Assembly: GCA_963693285.1 (NCBI GenBank)
Contig: OY848919.1
Coordinates: 7,125,461 to 7,189,460, forward strand
Reading direction: 5' to 3'
Length of the DNA: 64,000 nucleotides
Source of the DNA: Xestospongia muta
Lineage: Eukaryota; Porifera; Demospongiae; Haplosclerida; Petrosiidae
A program made the position numbers and the translations under genes. A model generated the notes under the pieces. That model was not told where the DNA came from, ran no database searches, and worked only from the letters and a program-made list of their open reading frames with translations. Positions 21,136 through 33,397 of this stretch are shown here, piece by piece (position 1 is the stretch's first letter; each line of letters opens with the position of its first letter).

Positions 21136-23332
21136 AACGATGTCATAAGAAAAACAGTGCATGAGACAAATGTAAGAGGAGATGCTTACTTTTAATTGTG
21201 GAATTTAATACTTGTTGACAAACTATATAATGGAAAGGAAATGGGGGACTTTGTCAATGCAAAGGGAAAAGAAAAGAGGATGGTTTAATCAATTGCTCAT
21301 TAAAGGAGTAAATTTGAAACTCATTATGAAGTTGCCTTTTATATCAAATAATCTGTGTAGATGAATTAGTATGTGCTGTGCTAAAATTTGTACTTTTTTT
21401 TGAAAAATGAATGAACGTATAGTAGAGAAGGATATATACTTTGGGAAGTAGAGGCTTTCGTTTGGAAAATGTAGTGAAGAATAAGTACATGTGCCAATTA
21501 CTACAATTAATGAGTGTATTTCTTTTGAAGTTACAGATGATCCATGTCACTTTAATTTACATACTTCCTAACAATTCATAATTATGATATCATTCAAAAC
21601 TGGTTGAATTAAATTCTGAGGTACCCTGTTCTAGAGAGTAAGTATTGTTATCAAGTACTCCAAAGATATAAATAGAATACAATGATTATTGAAGAAAGTG
21701 GAGGTAGATGTGCTGCTTACATAAATTTGTGGCTGACAACACTTTCTCATGCCACATTTAGCAAGGCTTTGCAAGCTAATGGTGGAACAGCACAAGCATA
21801 TTCCTATATTGTTACAAATCAATTACAAAATTAATCAGCTCATAAATTTGACACCTTTTTAAGCATTGGTTTAGGAAATTGAATCCTTTACATAAATTGC
21901 TTGGAGGTCTAGATTTAATCAATCATAAATGTTATGAGTGCTTTTCATTTGCTTACAGAAATTTGTACTTTGATATTTAGTTATGATCTTAGAATAAAAG
22001 GATGGTATAGGAAGTATAAGACAAGCTACTTTACATATGGCACATTGATCATACTTGGTAGAGAACACTTAATGATCACACAACAAACAAGTAAGATAAG
22101 GTAGAAATATACCACCATTTACATGATGTATTACAAGAGAGAGAAGCAAGCCATTCACAGCACAATTATAACAAATGATATCATACCTACATGATAAACA
22201 TGAAGAATTTCATGAATATTTCACGTGAATGAATGGGCAACATGCTACAGAGCTAGCACTATAATAAACACAAACCTGTTTGCCAAACATTTCATATACG
22301 CTTAAAAGACACGTAATTAAACAACAAACAAAATTTGCATGTAGATCACTTGCTTCACATCCACCATCACATTGCACACAATTTAATCTTTGAACAGCTA
22401 CAAACTGCAGAGAAGCCAGGGGAATATAACTTACAGAAAATGGGAAATAAATAAGAGGCACAAAGCCATAGAAGAATTACAAAAATGATACATCATTATA
22501 TACCAATCTCAGGATTGATTGAGAAATTAAATGATAAATCTACTTAATACATTCTACAACAAGAGCGTGAGTGTCCATTTCATTGTTCTATGTGCAATGC
22601 ATGTATTCATATGTATACCCATATATGCGTGGATGCCACTTTGCATAGCACAGTACACAAGCATATACATATACTTCAGTGACTATTTCTAAACAAAAAG
22701 ATAATGGTAAGGTTATAAAGAAAGCTATCCAAGATGTTAAAAATAATTATGAGACAGAATGTGACAGTTAAAGTGAGGAAGTGAACGTAAAAATAAAAAT
22801 GAAGCACCACGAATGGAATGTAATACTCGCAAATACTTATTACATGTAATATACACAAACCCAACTAAATATGTTGTTGGGTTGAAAAATGGTGAAGAAA
22901 ACTTAGCACATAAAGTGATCTCACTTATACAAACTTGTAATGATATAGACACACTAAAAAGTAAAATCTCACTTTTAATCAGCTCTTTCAGTTCTCCAAG
23001 CCGAATAGAAACCTTTAGGCTGACTATTACTTGAACTCCAAATTCAAGTCATGTGAAACAACCTAGATTTTGGTTAGGTGCTCTTACAACATCAGAAATG
23101 CCAATATATAATGCTACTGGAGAGCTTTCTCATTCTATAAGCTACATGAAAATCAAACATAAAACAGCAGTACATTCTGTTGCAGAGGTTCTAGCAATGG
23201 CAGATAGGGTTGTACAAACAAATAAAACTTTTTCTTGGACCTTTTGATGGAACTTTTTCACATTTATAAGTCATAATTATTTAAAGCAAAGACCAGAAGG
23301 GGAGAGCTGTAAAGAGACATAGTCAATTGTAG
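21136..23332. other. Long non-coding stretch
   Basis: AT-rich, with many short open frames but no recognisable domain. It contains the repeat segment at 21640-21760. Short plus-strand frames at 22813-23034 and 23053-23247 have plain composition and no family resemblance I can name. Confidence 0.5.
21640..21760. repeat. Dispersed repeat, copy 1
   Basis: The words ACTCCAAAGA, AATACAATGA and ATTGAAGAA, then TGTGCTGC, are collinear with 26735-26830, with point differences and small gaps. It is an old dispersed repeat in direct orientation. Confidence 0.55.
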
Positions 23333-23334
23333 GA

Positions 23335-25248
23335 CTGGGCAATACATCGATACTCACGATAGTATCGATAGTTAAGTACAGATCGATACATGTACACACG
23401 GTATTGACAGTATCGCCACACCCACTACCAGTAAGCACGTGTTGAAATTGACATGGCAGGCTCTTTGTTACAGTCTGCTAATTTAGTGCCTCTTGCAAAT
23501 TCCACTAGTGAACTATGGAAATACTTTGGCTTCAAATGTGTGGAAGGTAAAATTACAGATGGTGACCAGGTGAGTTCCTTGTTTTTCATGCTTGTCGCTC
23601 GCTAATTTGTATTTGTCTAAAGGTGTACTGTGCTGTTTGTGACCCTCATCGCCAGCTCAAGTATTGTGGGAACACCACAAATCTGTTCTCTCACTTAAGG
23701 AACAAACATCCTCGCTTGTATGCTAAGCTTCAAACTCTAGTGAAACCAACAACCTATAGTGATCGTCAGTCAACAATGCCTATGATCAACTCCATGTTTG
23801 CTAAACAGGAAAAATATCAGCCAGACAGTACTAGATTGAAGGAACTAACCAAAGCTGTGGGCTATTTTGTTACCAAGGACATGATGCCACTCAATGTAGT
23901 GCATGGCAAAGGATTCTGTCACCTAGTTGAAAAACTTGAACCACGTTTCAACATTCCTAGTCGCAAAACTCTTACTGAAAAGATTATTCCTACAATGTAT
24001 ATTGATCTGAAGCAGTCCCATATTATTACATCTATAAAGAAAGCCTCTTATGTGGCACTAACCACTGACTGCTGGACGAGCAGAAACAATGCCAGCTATA
24101 TTGGTCTCACCATACACTTTCTGACACCTGATTGGCAGCTGGAGCATTTTGTCCTTGAAAATAAGGAGCTGCCCATCAATCATACTGCCGATAACCTGGC
24201 TGAAGCTCTAAGAGAATGCTTGAGTGATTGGAACATCAACGAAACTCAAGTCAGCTGCATCTTGATTGACAATGCCGCCAACATCGTTAAAGCACTAAAA
24301 ATGTACTGGGTTGGTCATACTTGAATTGCTTTGGGCATACATTGAATCTAGCTGTGTCTGCTGGCCTAACTGTACATAGGATTCACCAAGTGGTTGTTAG
24401 ATGCTCACGTATAGTGTCTTTTTTTCCGAAAGTCCAGTAAAGTAATGTATTGTTTGAAAGAGAAACAATCTGCTCTTGGTTTAACTACACATGCTTTAGT
24501 GCAGGACGTAGTTACTCGCTGGAACTCAACCTTCATTATGATTGAAAGGGTTTGTGAACAGCAAGCGGTGATTTGTGCTTCACTTGTAGAACAGAAACGC
24601 TTAGATCTCATGCCTGATGACACAGATATTTCAATAGCTGAAAGTATTCTAGAGGTGTTGAATCCATTCAAACACATAAGTGATACCATGTGTGCTGAGA
24701 AATATACCACTACTTCTTCAATCAAACCATTACTACACCATCTTTCAAATACTGTTCTTATTGTGAAAGATAGTGATTTAGGTGCTGTCAAGGAGATGAA
24801 GAAAACTATGAAACATAACTTGCAGACTCGTTACGATTCACCAGAGGTATATAGACTTCTCAGTATTGCTTGCTACTTAGACATCTGATTTAAGAAGGTT
24901 CCTTTTATGAGTAGCATTGAACGACTTAACGTTTAAGAAGAGGTTAGAAAGGAGGCCATGGCTGTTTGTAGGGATCAAAGATATCGCGTTTTATCCTATC
25001 TTGCTAGAAAGTACTTATGCATACCAGCAACGAGTGTTCGGCCCGAGCGGCTTTTTAGCATGGCAGGGAACATAATTACAGCTGAAAGATTTTGTCTTGA
25101 TCCTGAAAATGTTAACAGATTATGCTTCCTACATGATAACTTGCTAGAATTAAAACAAAGATGTTTGAAGCTGTTGAGAAATATTTGGTATAATTATCCC
25201 ACACATTACAAACTATGTTGTGAATGCAAACATTCTTGTTTGTCATAG
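23335..25248 (+). pseudogene. BED-finger hAT transposase pseudogene (ZBED-like)
   Basis: The left end has TAGGACTGGGCAATA at about 23331, a hAT-type terminus, followed by ATCGATA-rich sequence. Exon 1 (23453-23569, 39 codons, MAGSLLQSANLVPLANSTSE and LWKYFGFKC) joins exon 2 at 23623 across a 53-bp intron and completes a BED finger (VYCAVC, then NLFSHLRNKH). The core reads VALTTDCWTSRNNASYIGLT (catalytic Asp), VSCILIDNAANIVKAL, a frameshift near 24310-24325, VSAGLTVHRIHQVVV, LVQDVVTRWNSTFIMIER and helical sequence to 24888. A stop and a deletion follow near 24890-24950. The dimerisation region is YLCIPATSVRPERLFSMAGN, with PERLFS in place of SERLFS, ending TAG at 25246. The coding part is largely preserved but broken in at least three places. 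No right terminus was recognised. Confidence 0.85.
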
Positions 25249-25607
25249 GAAGCAATAAAGATGGTTAGAACACTCAGACTACCTCAGCAAAACATTCCAA
25301 GAGTTATCTTTTACTAACAACTCAAAATGAATTTTTTTTTGATTCTACAGTTATTACACAATCTAATGTTGCTTTTGACTTTCATCTCATCAATGTACAC
25401 AATGAACTAAAAATACAATGATTTGTTACAAATGGGTGTACTAGGGCACAAACAACAACATGTACAGCACTGTACAACCATCACTTCTCAAGAATACATG
25501 AGCTTTAAGCATAGGTATTTTGGAGCTGACATGAAAAAAATTGGACTTGGTTGTCATTATTAACCTCACTGGGCGTGGGTGCAAAGCGAGGTTACTATAG
25601 TCTGTCA

Positions 25608-25631
25608 GTGTGTGGTGTGTGTGTGTGTGTA
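25608..25631. repeat. GT microsatellite
   Basis: An alternating GT run following GTCAGTGTGTG, visible directly. Confidence 0.85.
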
Positions 25632-26734
25632 TCTGCACTGCCTGTTTTTTTGAGCTGCTATAACTTGGCAAGAGAAGCGTTAGCAGCTACCAATGTTTAG
25701 CAACGAATAGAAAAACGTGTGGACTTTACAACAATAGTGTCAAAAACATCGTCAAAGAAAACGAAAGCTTAAAACTCACAAAAGAATTTTCAGGCTGCAG
25801 AGTCAAGGTGCCATTAGTATGCTGTAGAGAATCTTAGAGAAATATGCATCAGCAAAACAGAAGGCCGTTGGTCGAAGCAATCATTAGAAAAGTTCTGAAA
25901 AGTGTTTTCAAGATTGTACATGGACTTGGAGTGAAGTAACACATTCAGGAAACGTCTCAAAGCACTGAAAAAACTGCTACTAATAGATAATATATTGATT
26001 TATATTTGTACTACAGGATGTTTCTAAAGAACGCTTCATTTTCAAGTTACAATAAATTTTGTATATGAAATATTGGCACATTTTAAAGCGTCATGTAAAG
26101 GCTCAGAGAAACTTTTATCATGAATCTAGCACTTAATCTTGCTTGGCAATTGAATGATACTATTTCTTACTCAGTTACACCTTCACAGACATGTCAATCA
26201 GAGGGCCAAAGTACCCAGTAAACGACAAAGCTTTTTTTCTCTGATTAAAGAGAAACATTGAGTTATCAAACAACAGTTTGTAATGTGCATCACGTGATCC
26301 CATCAATAATTTGACCACACTTTGTGCAATCTTAAATGTACATGTACATGCACTCTGCATTATAGATTTACACTAGGCACTGGAGCAAGGTTAAGTACTT
26401 TAGTGCATTTTTATTCAAATAGCAGTTATGACCAACATACTGACATAAGACTACTATTTCTCCAAAGTCATAAATGTCAGTACTTTACATTTCAACATTA
26501 AGGATGATGCGTCTGTTTACAAACCTTTTGCTTTTGCATGATATCAACACAAAATCATACAAGGCTCTAAAAAGGTATTACTTTGAAAAAGGCATTGCTA
26601 CACATCAACATGGCAAGAAAATAGCTTGGTAAGAGTGGATAGTGAGTGATACATTGTTGACATTCTTGGACAAATACAGTGAAAACAATGCAGTTGTTTA
26701 ACCTGATATAGTTCCAAGATACAAAAGGGATGAC

Positions 26735-26830
26735 TGTAAGCTATTATCATCAAACACTCCAAAGAGAATGATATCAATATAATACAATGACTCAATTGAA
26801 GAATGTGGGGTCAATGTGCTGCCTAACGTT
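26735..26830. repeat. Dispersed repeat, copy 2
   Basis: Collinear with 21640-21760: ACTCCAAAGAGAATG, AATACAATGA, ATTGAAGAATG and TGTGCTGCC. Same orientation. Confidence 0.55.
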
Positions 26831-27134
26831 TGCTGTTACTGGAGGAAGCCTCAACCAAAGACTTTTTACTACATAACCTATGGCTGACCTTAATATCACT
26901 TGCCACAAGAGCAGCTCTCTCATCACTAGTTCCTTTAGATTCAGGACATCTGAAAGTGAAAAAAAACAAAGGTAATACCAAGATTTTAGAAGGAATAATT
27001 GCCTACTTTACTTTAAATCACAAACCATTATATTAAAGTTACATATCTACTGGCCCTTTAGATTTTAATAAAGGCTGAGGAATACCTACAGCTGGTCAAA
27101 ACAGAGAGCAACTATTATCACTTTGTTACAAAGG

Positions 27135-29095
27135 ATGCCCACCATATTTCAGTGGAACATTTTTCACTCAATAACAAATACTCAACTCCACAACCAGGTC
27201 TATACTGTCATTCTAAATCTGAGCCTAGCCTTACCCATACAATTTTGACTTTGCTCAACAGGTTCCATAAAACAAAACATTATAAACCTAATTAAAACTA
27301 ATTTTGATTTATAGATGCACTTTCCATGACAGCCTGGGGCAATCTATTTCAAAACACCATGAAAATGTAGCATATTTGGTCTGCATTGTGAGAATATTCC
27401 AATAAAGATAAATTACCTCATTGATAAGTCAGTAGTCACAGTAAAATGGGATAATTAAGTTATCAAGATGCATCACCACTTCTTTGAGACATAGTATTAG
27501 AGATACACACTACATTTGGAAAAAACACACACAGTAATTCAGGTACTATAATAAACTATTTCAAATAAACAGCTACATTCAGAACTTTAGTACCTTTTAA
27601 AGAGTTCTTGTTGGTCTACACATATCACCCTCTCATTCCTTCTAGTCAGACACAGAGTATTCCCTTAGACTGGTGTTTTGGTCTTCTTAAACAAAAGTAC
27701 AGGACAACAAAGTTGGTTGCCTAAAATAGCATTTGTTTCAGTAATCAGTTGAGGTCAACCAGAACCAGTTAGTCATTACCCAAGATGGAGAGATGATTGT
27801 GATGATATATGATGGATTAAACTCTGTCACCTCTTATTTCAAAAATTCCTGGATTAAAGAAATTAAACATTTTTACATTAGAACAGATAAATTGTATTCT
27901 ACACATTCGTAGAAAAGAATGAATCCATTGACTTGATAGGCACACTTGTGCTCAATACTATCAAGAAATAGCTATTGGCAGTATCTTTATATTACTATAC
28001 ACTATAGTTGATTAATATAACATATGGGTCAGCTAGCTATAAGACTTGTACTCAAAAGGGCAAACTTGTTGAACATAAAAATACATCTACCATATTAATA
28101 TGTACTTAATTAAATGACATTTTACACCATCATATATAAAGGGTTAATGTATTATTCATACCATGGACTCCATCTCAAGACAATCTACCACTATAATCAT
28201 GACAAAAGGCTTCAATCCCAAGAGACAGTCATACCTTTACAATGTATGATGATATGAGGGAACATTGTCCAAATGAATTGTGTGAGAATGCTGTGTGCCT
28301 TCTTCCAACTGTACCACAGTCAACTGAGAACACTATTAATAACAACATTCTTCTTTATCCAGCTATTGAACGGTTGTAGGACACTAAAGCAGTTCTTTCA
28401 CCAATTTAAAATCAAACTAAAATTTGAGATCAATGAAAACAGCAAAATGGCAGATCCATTCTACTAAAAAAAGCAACAGGCTTGACCGAGATCACGTGAT
28501 CTGCGTAAAATTTCAATTGAGTGATACATATACGGTATGAGCGCGTGGAAATATTACAATCCATTTTTCTGAAAACGTCAAAATAACAGAAATGACTGAA
28601 GTGGTCCTTTTGCATATCCGGACACATTTTCTGGCCTCGACAATAGTTTAGGAAACCCAAACAGCGTAGAAAATGAATTTATTCACATAGTTGGGTGGAT
28701 TGTGACAGAAAATAGCTGTTACATCATAATGACTCTTCCATATTTCTACACATATAATGTAGTCTTATGGCTAGAAGCAACTGAGGTGTAATGCCCAATT
28801 GACTTGGAAAATGAGTCTAGAAGGAGGCAAAATAACATTGTCATAAAATGCCAATTCATTTCTTTCTGAGCTGACCATTTGCCATGTAGCAAGCATTGAA
28901 ACCTGAATATGTTGTGAACTGAGTTTCATCTAGGTGTGAAATCATGGTTCACTAAGTTGTGCTCACTGTATTGATTGAGTTATGGTCACTTAACTACATT
29001 CTTTAAATCAAATCACAGACACATATTAATAATATGGTTATGTTATCAGATAAGTGTAACAATCAATACATAAAATATCAAGTTACAAACCAATT
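27135..29095. repeat. Long old direct duplication, left copy
   Basis: It matches 57500-60895 in the same orientation as a chain of collinear blocks. Examples are TTCAAAACACCA with CTCAACAGGTTC near 27258-27355, CTTCTTCCAACTGTACC(A/T) near 28300, AAATCAAACTAAA near 28410, ATCACGTGAT near 28492, GGTGGATTG near 28696 and AACTACATTCTTT near 28992. Identity is modest with large indels. No protein domain explains it; it is probably an old non-autonomous element or segmental copy. Confidence 0.7.
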
Positions 29096-30559
29096 AAAAG
29101 TAGGACCAAAGGTGATGATTACATTGATATATGGCTTGTGTACATTAAAGTTTCAGTTTTGTGTGATCAATACATGTATGTCTGCTTACAAAAAATGTAC
29201 TGATCATTTTTTTGCCTGTTCCCTCTATCTCCCTTAACAATATGTTTTATTTGCTATCTGACATACTTGGGTTACTAACTACAGTAACCATCCTACATTT
29301 AATGTAGATTAAGTCAGTAAGAGATAATGAGGACACACTACTTTCTCCTCTTTATCTTCATCACATTATATTACTGTCCTTTCTGGTCCTGCTGATTTTT
29401 TTGATATACTATTTTCTTCTATTGTCAGACTAATAATAATTGACAATAATAAAGTAAAGTTACCCATCACATAGACTGTAATAATATCATCAGTAGCACA
29501 TCTTTATAATGACAGTATGTGACAATCTTCTCTCTCCAGTATCTTAATAATGTGACAATTTTTTAAAAGTAAATTTATAATTACTTATTTGTACATCATA
29601 TATTCCATAATATAGCAATACAATGATGTAATAGACATTTTTATTCTGAAGTATTAAACTGTCTCTCATCTAATCAGTTAATAGACAAGTAACTTTAATT
29701 ATGGGTCAAATTATTATCGAACATCAATTTTTGCAGATTTTGTGTCTTTCTGCTACAATGTCTACAAATTGTCGTTATTTGGCAGAAAAAAAACGGAAAT
29801 TCTACAGTTAAATTGGATAGAGCTTGGAGATGATATCATTTTGGGCAGAGGTGTAGCAGTAGCACCTTGCATCAAATTGTCAAGCTTAGACTTTTTTCTT
29901 TATATCTTTGTTGAACACATTGATTGATGTCACTGTTAGAGATCTGTTGTAATACATCAACATTTGCATGCTACACTTTGGCAATGAGATTGTCCCTTAA
30001 GGTATTGAACATTTACCTTTTTTGAAATACATTTTTAATAGTATATTTCAAATACAAACCAAAGCCCTAAAATACAAATACAAATTAATACTTTTTAAAA
30101 ATATTTAAATGCAACTAAATTCTTTTATCCTAAGTCTGTACAGCGGAACTATTTATTAGTTGAACAGCAAAGTTTAAATACAAAACAGAACAAGATAGAT
30201 TGTAAGTTAATTGAGAACACATAAGTGTCTAATGCTATACAAGGTTTAACATAAACATATAAGTGATTAAAAAACAACAATAAAAAATATTTTTTATTCA
30301 AAAAATTCATAAATTCAAATTTTGCAACAATCTATTAAGAGGACAAGAGATCGATGTTGAAGATCATATTGTAAGTTAGGGCGAGTCTTTAAGTTATGAA
30401 GTTGTAGGATTACAATATCAGTTAGGTTATCATTAGAACTATTTAACAGAAATGATACATCTTCATAAAGTAGATGTACTTGCTCAAATATGATTACAAT
30501 GTCTTCAAACAATTCATGTATCCTCAAGTTCCACTAAGTAAAAACTTGGAATGTTGCAA
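29096..30559. other. Intergenic, no gene seen
   Basis: AT-rich, with A- and T-runs near 30050-30310. No coding similarity recognised on either strand. Confidence 0.5.
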
Positions 30560-31030
30560 GAGGTAATCTCTGACAGACATTGTTTATGATCTGGAAATAA
30601 TAAGTAAATACTGAGTCACCAATGTAAAATGTTCTCTCTTTGGAAAGAGTGTCAGTATTTTATTTTGGCCTTTGTTGCTTGTGTTTTCAGCTAAGATTGA
30701 CATTGGTAGATCCAAATTTGAAGGTAGAAGTCTTTGAAATAGAATTGACCGTTGTTGTATGAGGAATAACAGAATAACTCAGTAGGACAATGTACTATAT
30801 GAGTCTTTAGAGAATCTGTTATTGTTTGTTCATTATTTTTTAATGTCTTCACAACTCTCTCTGCCAGATTATTACATGCTAGACGATAAGGATCTCACTT
30901 AACAGGTCATATTCCATTTTTTCTTCATGAATACTTTAAATTCACTACTATACTCTGTCTGATTTGAGAAGAGCCACCCAGACATGTAAATAAGTTTGCT
31001 ATTTTGCATGGTATCCACATGGGACTTCAA
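30560..31030 (-). pseudogene. Ty3/Gypsy integrase remnant
   Basis: Minus-strand frames give YSSEFKVFMKKKWNMTC (the QF.SEEFK.FM..NGI block of Gypsy integrases), then DPYRLACNNLAERVVKTLKN (PYHPATNGLAERAVQTFKN-type, with the catalytic Glu). IPHTTTVNSISKTSTFKF and KERTFYIGDSVFTYYF follow, the latter matching the F..GD.V segment after the core. Frames change repeatedly. No reverse transcriptase or LTR was found beside it. Confidence 0.6.
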
Positions 31031-31901
31031 CTAATCAATTTAGCTTGCAAATGCCCATTTTATATACAAATTTTCCCTCTACTATTATCAGAAAGTAACA
31101 AACTATTAAACTTTATACATTTTTAATGGCATATCTTTGACGTACAAATTTTGCACCTCTGAGGATTTAACAAATAACATTTTGTACAATAATAATCAGG
31201 TATTGTCTTTTGCGATTTAAAAGCAGTTATTACACCACCAAGGTTCTCCAAAACAAAAAAGGAAGACCAGTGGTGGACCTAACATTAGTTGATGCCCGGG
31301 CCCAGTCTCTTGGGTATGGCTAATTAATTATTCATTAACATACTCTCTATAATAATTCGCTTTCTTCTCATACCTGTAAATACTGTTGTATTTATAGTAT
31401 GAGTCTTTTGTCATGTGTTCACAAAATTTTGTTTTATACAATAAACAGACAATAGTTTAAAGTACTTTAGCAGAATAGCAGACAAACTAAGAGCTGTAAC
31501 CTTTGCTCATGCAGAGGTAATCATGGTGATTACGGTAAGGATAATAAATGAATAAATTATTTGTTGCCATTTTGTAGAATAAATTAATACAAATACTATT
31601 GACAGTATAAGTTTGAGTAACTGTTCTAATTTAGAGTTTATTGTGTAAAAGAATAAACAAAATCACATTTCTAATAATATCAGTTATATAAATAACTAAT
31701 TCCGCAGTAAAATAGTCAATACCATTTTGGTAACTAAAGCCATGTCTTCATTGTTGTGCATGTGGGGGTAGTAAGCAGTGTCTTACACTTTATTTGGCTG
31801 TCTTGCATCTTTTACCAACTTTGATGAAGTAGTTCACACAGCAGTATAAACATCATGAGTTATACTACATGTATGGTTTGGTAAATTGTATATAGTTAGA
31901 T
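31031..31901. other. Intergenic, no gene seen
   Basis: AT-rich. GC-richer words occur near 31290-31312 (GATGCCCGGGCCCAGTCTC). Minus-strand sequence near 31140-31260 may be a further trace of the retroelement, but is too degraded to call. Confidence 0.45.
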
Positions 31902-33105
31902 TTAGAGAGTAGTAGCAATGTCATTAATTCCATTTGGGAAATTTTTCTTGTAAATGTCAATACCCTTTGAATAGTTAACCCATTCCTCACCAATATAGCA
32001 ATTGTACAGGTTTGGGGTATAAACTGAGTTACCAGTAATTGCTGCTTCATTCTCTTTCAATAACATTGATATATTATCAGGTGAATGATTATAACTAACT
32101 TGAAATGAGCAGTATGTTTGAGTAAATATATTTCCAAGAGCGTATATAGCTGCTCCACTAGATAGAGCTTTGTTGTTTGTAAAGTTAGCCTGAAGTCCTT
32201 GGGTAAGGTAAATGAGACTATCTCCTATTAACATAATAGCTCCTCCGTTAATACCTGTATTGTTTGAAAGAGTATATGTCCCTCTAGAGTGATATCAGAT
32301 CTAATTGCCTCTATAACTGTACCAAAATTACAAGAGAAATTGCCAAGATTTTCTGCTGATCCATTTACTTTAGTGAAGTTAATATTCAATAATTGAAAGA
32401 GACTAGCTTGTGAGAATGTAATGGGTGATTCTTGACATTTATCTCGATTGTCTCCTAAGACATCATTATTGTATGCTTTTACTGACTCAATTAGAATTTG
32501 TATATGATTTCTAGTTGAAGGATATGAAACTGCAAGTATGCAAGATCCTGAAGTTGAAGTTGTACCATTAGTAAATGAAACATTAGTAAATTTAAGCATT
32601 ATTGGAAGTTTTTAACATTAATCATAGCTATATAAATACCACCTTGTTGTTTCTTGAAAAATATACTTTTTCCTGAAGATTTAAAGGTCACATTAATAAC
32701 TTGTAATAGATGATGTATTGCACTGGTAGAATTTAATACTATATGCTTATTAAAGTACATCATAACTACAATAGCACTTCCATGACATTTTCAAGCATTA
32801 TCATTTGAGTGGAACATTGATTTATTATAAAAGAAAGTCTGCGAGTGTTTATTTGTGTTCAAATGTAATACCAATATTGCTCCTGCTGTAGAACCTAGAT
32901 TCTCTTTAAAAGTACATCTTGATATATTAACTCGAGCTGTATTGTCATTTTGAGTATAGAGTATTGCAAGTCCTGCAGCGTTGATGACTGGATTACTGTG
33001 ACTTTTATGATTATAGGTATTATAAAAATTTGTCGCATAAGTAAATTTATGATAAATTATGTACTCATAATTTTTGTTGTTGCAGGACTCTGTAGAACTT
33101 ACCAT
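31902..33105 (-). pseudogene. Beta-helix repeat (Pmp-like) protein fragment
   Basis: Minus-strand frames carry repeated motifs of right-handed beta-helix proteins: ISRCTFKENLGSTAGAILVL near 32940-32870, VINVTFKSSGKSIFF near 32700, LKFTNVSFTNGTTSTSGSCI from 32599, then YTLSNNTGINGGAIMLIGDS near 32270-32220 and QANFTNNKALSSGAAIYALG near 32190-32130. The F.NN.A..GGAI pattern is the classic repeat. Such proteins are greatly expanded in Amphimedon (recalled) and are probably extracellular. A stop at 32791-32793 and frameshifts near 32605 and 32260 break the frame. No signal peptide or membrane anchor is visible. It may be part of a larger degraded gene or exons whose junctions I misjudge. Confidence 0.6.
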
Positions 33106-33397
33106 TTTTTGCTAGGAAACAACGTGAGTATTATTATTTTTATTGAACATTTACAAATTTTTGTTTATACTTCACTCTTATAAAAAATTAAACGAAATGT
33201 ATATATATAATATATATATAATTTAAATCTTGAAGTGAAGACATCCTACAAGAAATAAAACAATAGTTATCACATTGACAACATAAAATAGCAAAAGAAA
33301 TAAAATGCTACATGTACAAGAAAAAAGTACTAATACTATGACAATGCTAAAATACAACTTGAAATTATACTTATAGTCATATAGACTGAGAAGAGAG

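Larger units (their letters stand above)
25250..27134. other. Non-coding stretch with GT repeat
   Basis: From about 25564 there is GC-richer sequence (CTCACTGGGCGTGGGTGCAA, then GCGAGGTTACTATAGTCTGT) followed by a GT run at 25614-25630. It looks like the start of a repeat family member ending near 26030. The repeat copy at 26735-26830 lies here. No coding domain recognised. Confidence 0.45.

Noticed and set aside
21344..22952. Several minus-strand ORFs of 60-83 codons as genes
   Set aside because: Hydrophobic, low-complexity translations of AT-rich DNA, with no motif, splice context or conservation within the window.
33195..33225. TA-repeat as a replication origin or hairpin
   Set aside because: Simple AT alternation is common in this AT-rich DNA and there is no supporting context.
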